Below are positions 63,803 to 64,000 of a stretch of 64,000 nucleotides of DNA, one piece after another. The notes beneath the pieces are model-generated. The model was not told where the DNA came from. It made no database searches and saw only the letters and a list, made by a program, of their open reading frames with translations. Source of the DNA: Williamsia sp. (GTDB lineage Bacteria; Bacteroidota; Bacteroidia; Chitinophagales; Chitinophagaceae); NCBI GenBank assembly GCA_015069695.1, contig JADCRZ010000033.1:1-64000 (forward strand), written 5' to 3'. The position numbers and the translations under genes are program-made. Within the stretch, counting starts at the first letter, position 1. Each line of letters opens with the position of its first letter.

Positions 63803-64000
63803 AAAAATGATTTTTGTTGACAATCGTGTGCGTGTCACAAACAAGGGGTAGCAGGTCACTTGTGCTTCAGCCTTTTTGTTGCCTCCTGTCCCTGCAAGTT
63901 TCACTTTGACTTATGCAAAGGGACGGTATCCGGTCTGTTTGATTGATGAGCATGATCACAGATTTTGATGATTGTGGTCAGTTCAGGAAGCATGAGGATG
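63803..64000. other. Right-edge region without a recognised gene
   Basis: The upstream flank of the PfkB-like gene. An in-frame extension of that gene reaches 63904 but is not protein-like. No other feature is seen before the window ends. Confidence 0.4.

Overview
The window looks like chromosomal DNA of a Bacteroidota bacterium, most likely a Chitinophagaceae-type soil or freshwater organism. Evidence: two large secreted proteins (19801-21723 and 32377-34329) end in type IX secretion (T9SS) sorting domains; there is a TonB-dependent receptor with a carboxypeptidase-like N-domain, a LytTR/LytS-type two-component pair, REC-Crp and Crp/Fnr regulators, Bacteroidota-restricted small families, and almost no Shine-Dalgarno sequences. 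I saw no rRNA, tRNA, CRISPR array, insertion sequence or phage module.

Layout. 1-5.1 kb: end of a secreted beta-rich protein, a LytS-like kinase with its LytTR regulator, and a DUF4395 membrane protein abutting a cysteine-desulfurase-like PLP enzyme. 5.1-6.4 kb: two broken genes (membrane protein, Crp/Fnr regulator). 6.5-12 kb: an unusual minus-strand cassette of a 617-aa single-pass membrane protein of unknown family, a flavin amine/amino-acid oxidase with a Cys-rich tail, and a ThDP 2-oxoacid decarboxylase. 12.5-19.4 kb: an unknown 232-aa protein and a CzcCBA-type RND metal efflux operon with its small leading protein. 19.8-26 kb: Kelch-like T9SS protein, relics, small Bacteroidota families, a YoaK/DUF1275 protein and a paralogue of the first gene. 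26.2-30.8 kb: a decayed KaiB-KaiC-histidine kinase module, an ICMT-like methyltransferase, and a degenerate SRAP protein. 30.8-32.4 kb is nearly empty. 32.4-37.2 kb: NHL/lectin T9SS protein, Cys-rich DUF6660-like protein, TonB receptor. 37.3-41.1 kb: a cobalamin riboswitch followed by class I ribonucleotide reductase genes nrdB-nrdA and a strong terminator. 41.2-45 kb: DUF6686-like protein, ferritin, Tat-exported phospholipase C. 45-49.4 kb: quinol-type nitric oxide reductase with a frameshifted membrane partner and a Crp/Fnr regulator. 49.7-52 kb: bacteriophytochrome kinase. 52.3-54.7 kb: two hydrolase relics around an SDR gene. 55-62.5 kb: PAS histidine kinase plus REC-Crp regulator, a flavin-binding protein, and a ba3-type cytochrome oxidase operon (IIa, II, I, SCO, cytochrome c). 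62.8-63.8 kb: a PfkB-family kinase lacking its catalytic Asp.

How it fits together. Much of the window serves respiration under changing oxygen and NO (ba3 oxidase, NorZ, two or three Crp-type regulators), metal handling (Czc system, DUF6660/TonB receptor, ferritin) and light or redox sensing (phytochrome, Kai relic). The B12 riboswitch on nrdBA implies that cobalamin represses the class I reductase, which in turn suggests a B12-dependent class II enzyme elsewhere in the genome.

A striking overall property is gene decay: at least eight genes carry stops, frameshifts, internal deletions or lost catalytic residues. Several frameshifts are single-base losses in short homopolymers, so assembly error has to be considered for those; the nonsense codons and internal deletions are harder to explain that way. 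Everything here is read by eye from the sequence; no database search was possible.
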